Shown piece by piece: positions 14,373-14,863 of a stretch of 14,863 nucleotides of DNA. The position numbers and the translations under genes are program-made. The stretch comes from Acidobacteriota bacterium. GTDB taxonomy: Bacteria; Acidobacteriota; Blastocatellia; Pyrinomonadales; Pyrinomonadaceae. The notes below the pieces were generated by a model. That model was not told where the DNA came from and did no database searches. It was given only the letters and a program-made list of their open reading frames with translations. Location of the stretch: assembly GCA_013696385.1 (NCBI GenBank), contig JACCYR010000049.1, positions 1-14,863 of the forward strand. Direction: 5' to 3'. How positions within the stretch are numbered: the stretch's first letter is position 1; each line of letters opens with the position of its first letter.

Positions 14373-14436
14373 ACAGACATTCACAAAAAACTCAGATAAA
14401 TCAGTTTTCTATCCGTGTTTATCTGTGAATATCTGT
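14373..14436. repeat. Imperfect inverted repeat with ATCTGTG motifs
   Basis: Arms 14373-14385 and 14424-14436 pair at 12 of 13 positions. A second possible stem, CAGATAAA (14393-14400) with TTTATCTG (14418-14425), competes with it. The CCGTGTTTATCTGTG text resembles a dispersed intergenic repeat. It occupies the space between the 127-residue unknown gene and the DUF445 gene and could act as a terminator for the former. Confidence 0.45.
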
Positions 14437-14447
14437 AGCTTCATAAA

Positions 14448-14831
14448 TTAAAAAACTTGAAAACCTTTTGAGTTCAAACAAAACTCGGAAAATTCTTTCA
14501 ACCACTCATAATCGGTGCTGTAATTTTTCCATTGCTCGTCTTCGTCGCGGTAAAGCGTGCCATCGTCGGGGTTGTCGGTAACAGACAAATCCATAAAAAT
14601 ACGCTTGTTCGGCTCTAATTCCGGCAAAATCTCATCGCGGATTTTTTCACCAACAAGATGTGCTTCTTCTTTCGAGAATTTCGCTCCCGTTGCGTTGTAA
14701 TTCATCTGACGCAATTTGCCTTCGTCAATCAAATCGAAACTTTTTATAATTTCGAGCGTCGGTTTCCAATTCCAGATGTTGGCGCGAAACTCAAAATTTT
14801 CAGAACCTAAATCCATCAAAGTAAAGCTCAT
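14448..14831 (-). CDS. Unrecognised acidic 127-residue protein
   Basis: I do not recognise a named family or function. The protein is acidic, without signal peptide or membrane segment, so probably cytoplasmic. Notable are the aromatic NIWNWKPTLEII stretch (19-30), a central helix-like part (KEEAHLVGEKIRDEILPEL, 54-72), and a C-terminal DNPDDGTLYRDEDEQWKNYSTDYEWL stretch rich in Asp and Tyr, ending in CLNSKGFQVF. The spread-out conserved-looking aromatic and acidic residues suggest a compact globular domain. The ATG has a GGAG site (14840-14843) 8 bases upstream, which supports the start and that this is a real gene. The window ends 32 bp upstream. Confidence 0.7.
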   Translation of the reverse strand: MSFTLMDLGSENFEFRANIWNWKPTLEIIKSFDLIDEGKLRQMNYNATGAKFSKEEAHLVGEKIRDEILPELEPNKRIFMDLSVTDNPDDGTLYRDEDEQWKNYSTDYEWLKEFSEFCLNSKGFQVF

Positions 14832-14863
14832 TTATTTTTCTCCACAAAAACTTTCTCAAAAAA

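Overview
The window is a bacterial chromosomal origin region. Reading the minus strand, the order is dnaA, origin, dnaN, mnmG, parA, parB, selD, tatB-like, tatC. The flanking plus-strand or outer genes are a nuclease-BON protein fragment at the left edge, then a nuclease-inhibitor-like protein, a DUF2807 protein, a DUF6766 protein, a DUF445 protein and a small unknown protein on the right. The mixture (Tat with a DUF2807 secreted protein, a BON-domain protein, DUF6766, an enlarged TatC, moderately AT-rich DNA) suggests a Gram-negative bacterium, possibly an Acidobacteriota/Blastocatellia-type organism. That placement is inference from family flavour only, with no marker RNA in the window.

Left part (1-3376): a 5'-truncated S1/P1-type nuclease fused to a BON domain runs rightwards and converges on a leftward tatB-like/tatC pair. 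TatC carries an extra stretch of about 100 residues in its first extracytoplasmic loop. Upstream of it lies selD, whose true reading frame passes through an in-frame TGA at the catalytic Cys/Sec position. SelD is therefore very probably itself a selenoprotein, and strong hairpins sit just downstream of the TGA.

Centre (3377-8752): parB and parA overlap by 8 bp. Upstream of parA is a perfect 32-bp inverted repeat of uncertain role (possible parS pair or RNA hairpin). It begins directly after the mnmG stop codon. Then come mnmG and dnaN, followed by a 390-bp intergenic stretch that looks like the unwinding half of oriC. It has eleven TGTGGAAA-type DnaA boxes, a short GC step, five perfect DnaA-trio repeats and a 25-bp pure A/T tract, in the same order as Bacillus subtilis incC.

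Right part (8753-14863): dnaA, then a second small DnaA-box cluster upstream of it, so the origin looks bipartite with dnaA between the halves. A NuiA-like nuclease inhibitor follows, then a secreted six-repeat DUF2807 protein, an internally duplicated DUF6766 membrane protein, a DUF445 membrane protein and an unrecognised acidic 127-residue protein. The intergenic spaces here hold degenerate inverted repeats that look like dispersed elements or terminators.

Together the core genes cover replication initiation (DnaA, DnaN, oriC), chromosome partition (ParAB), tRNA wobble modification (MnmG), selenophosphate supply (SelD) and folded-protein export (Tat). I saw no tRNA, rRNA, CRISPR array, transposase or phage gene.
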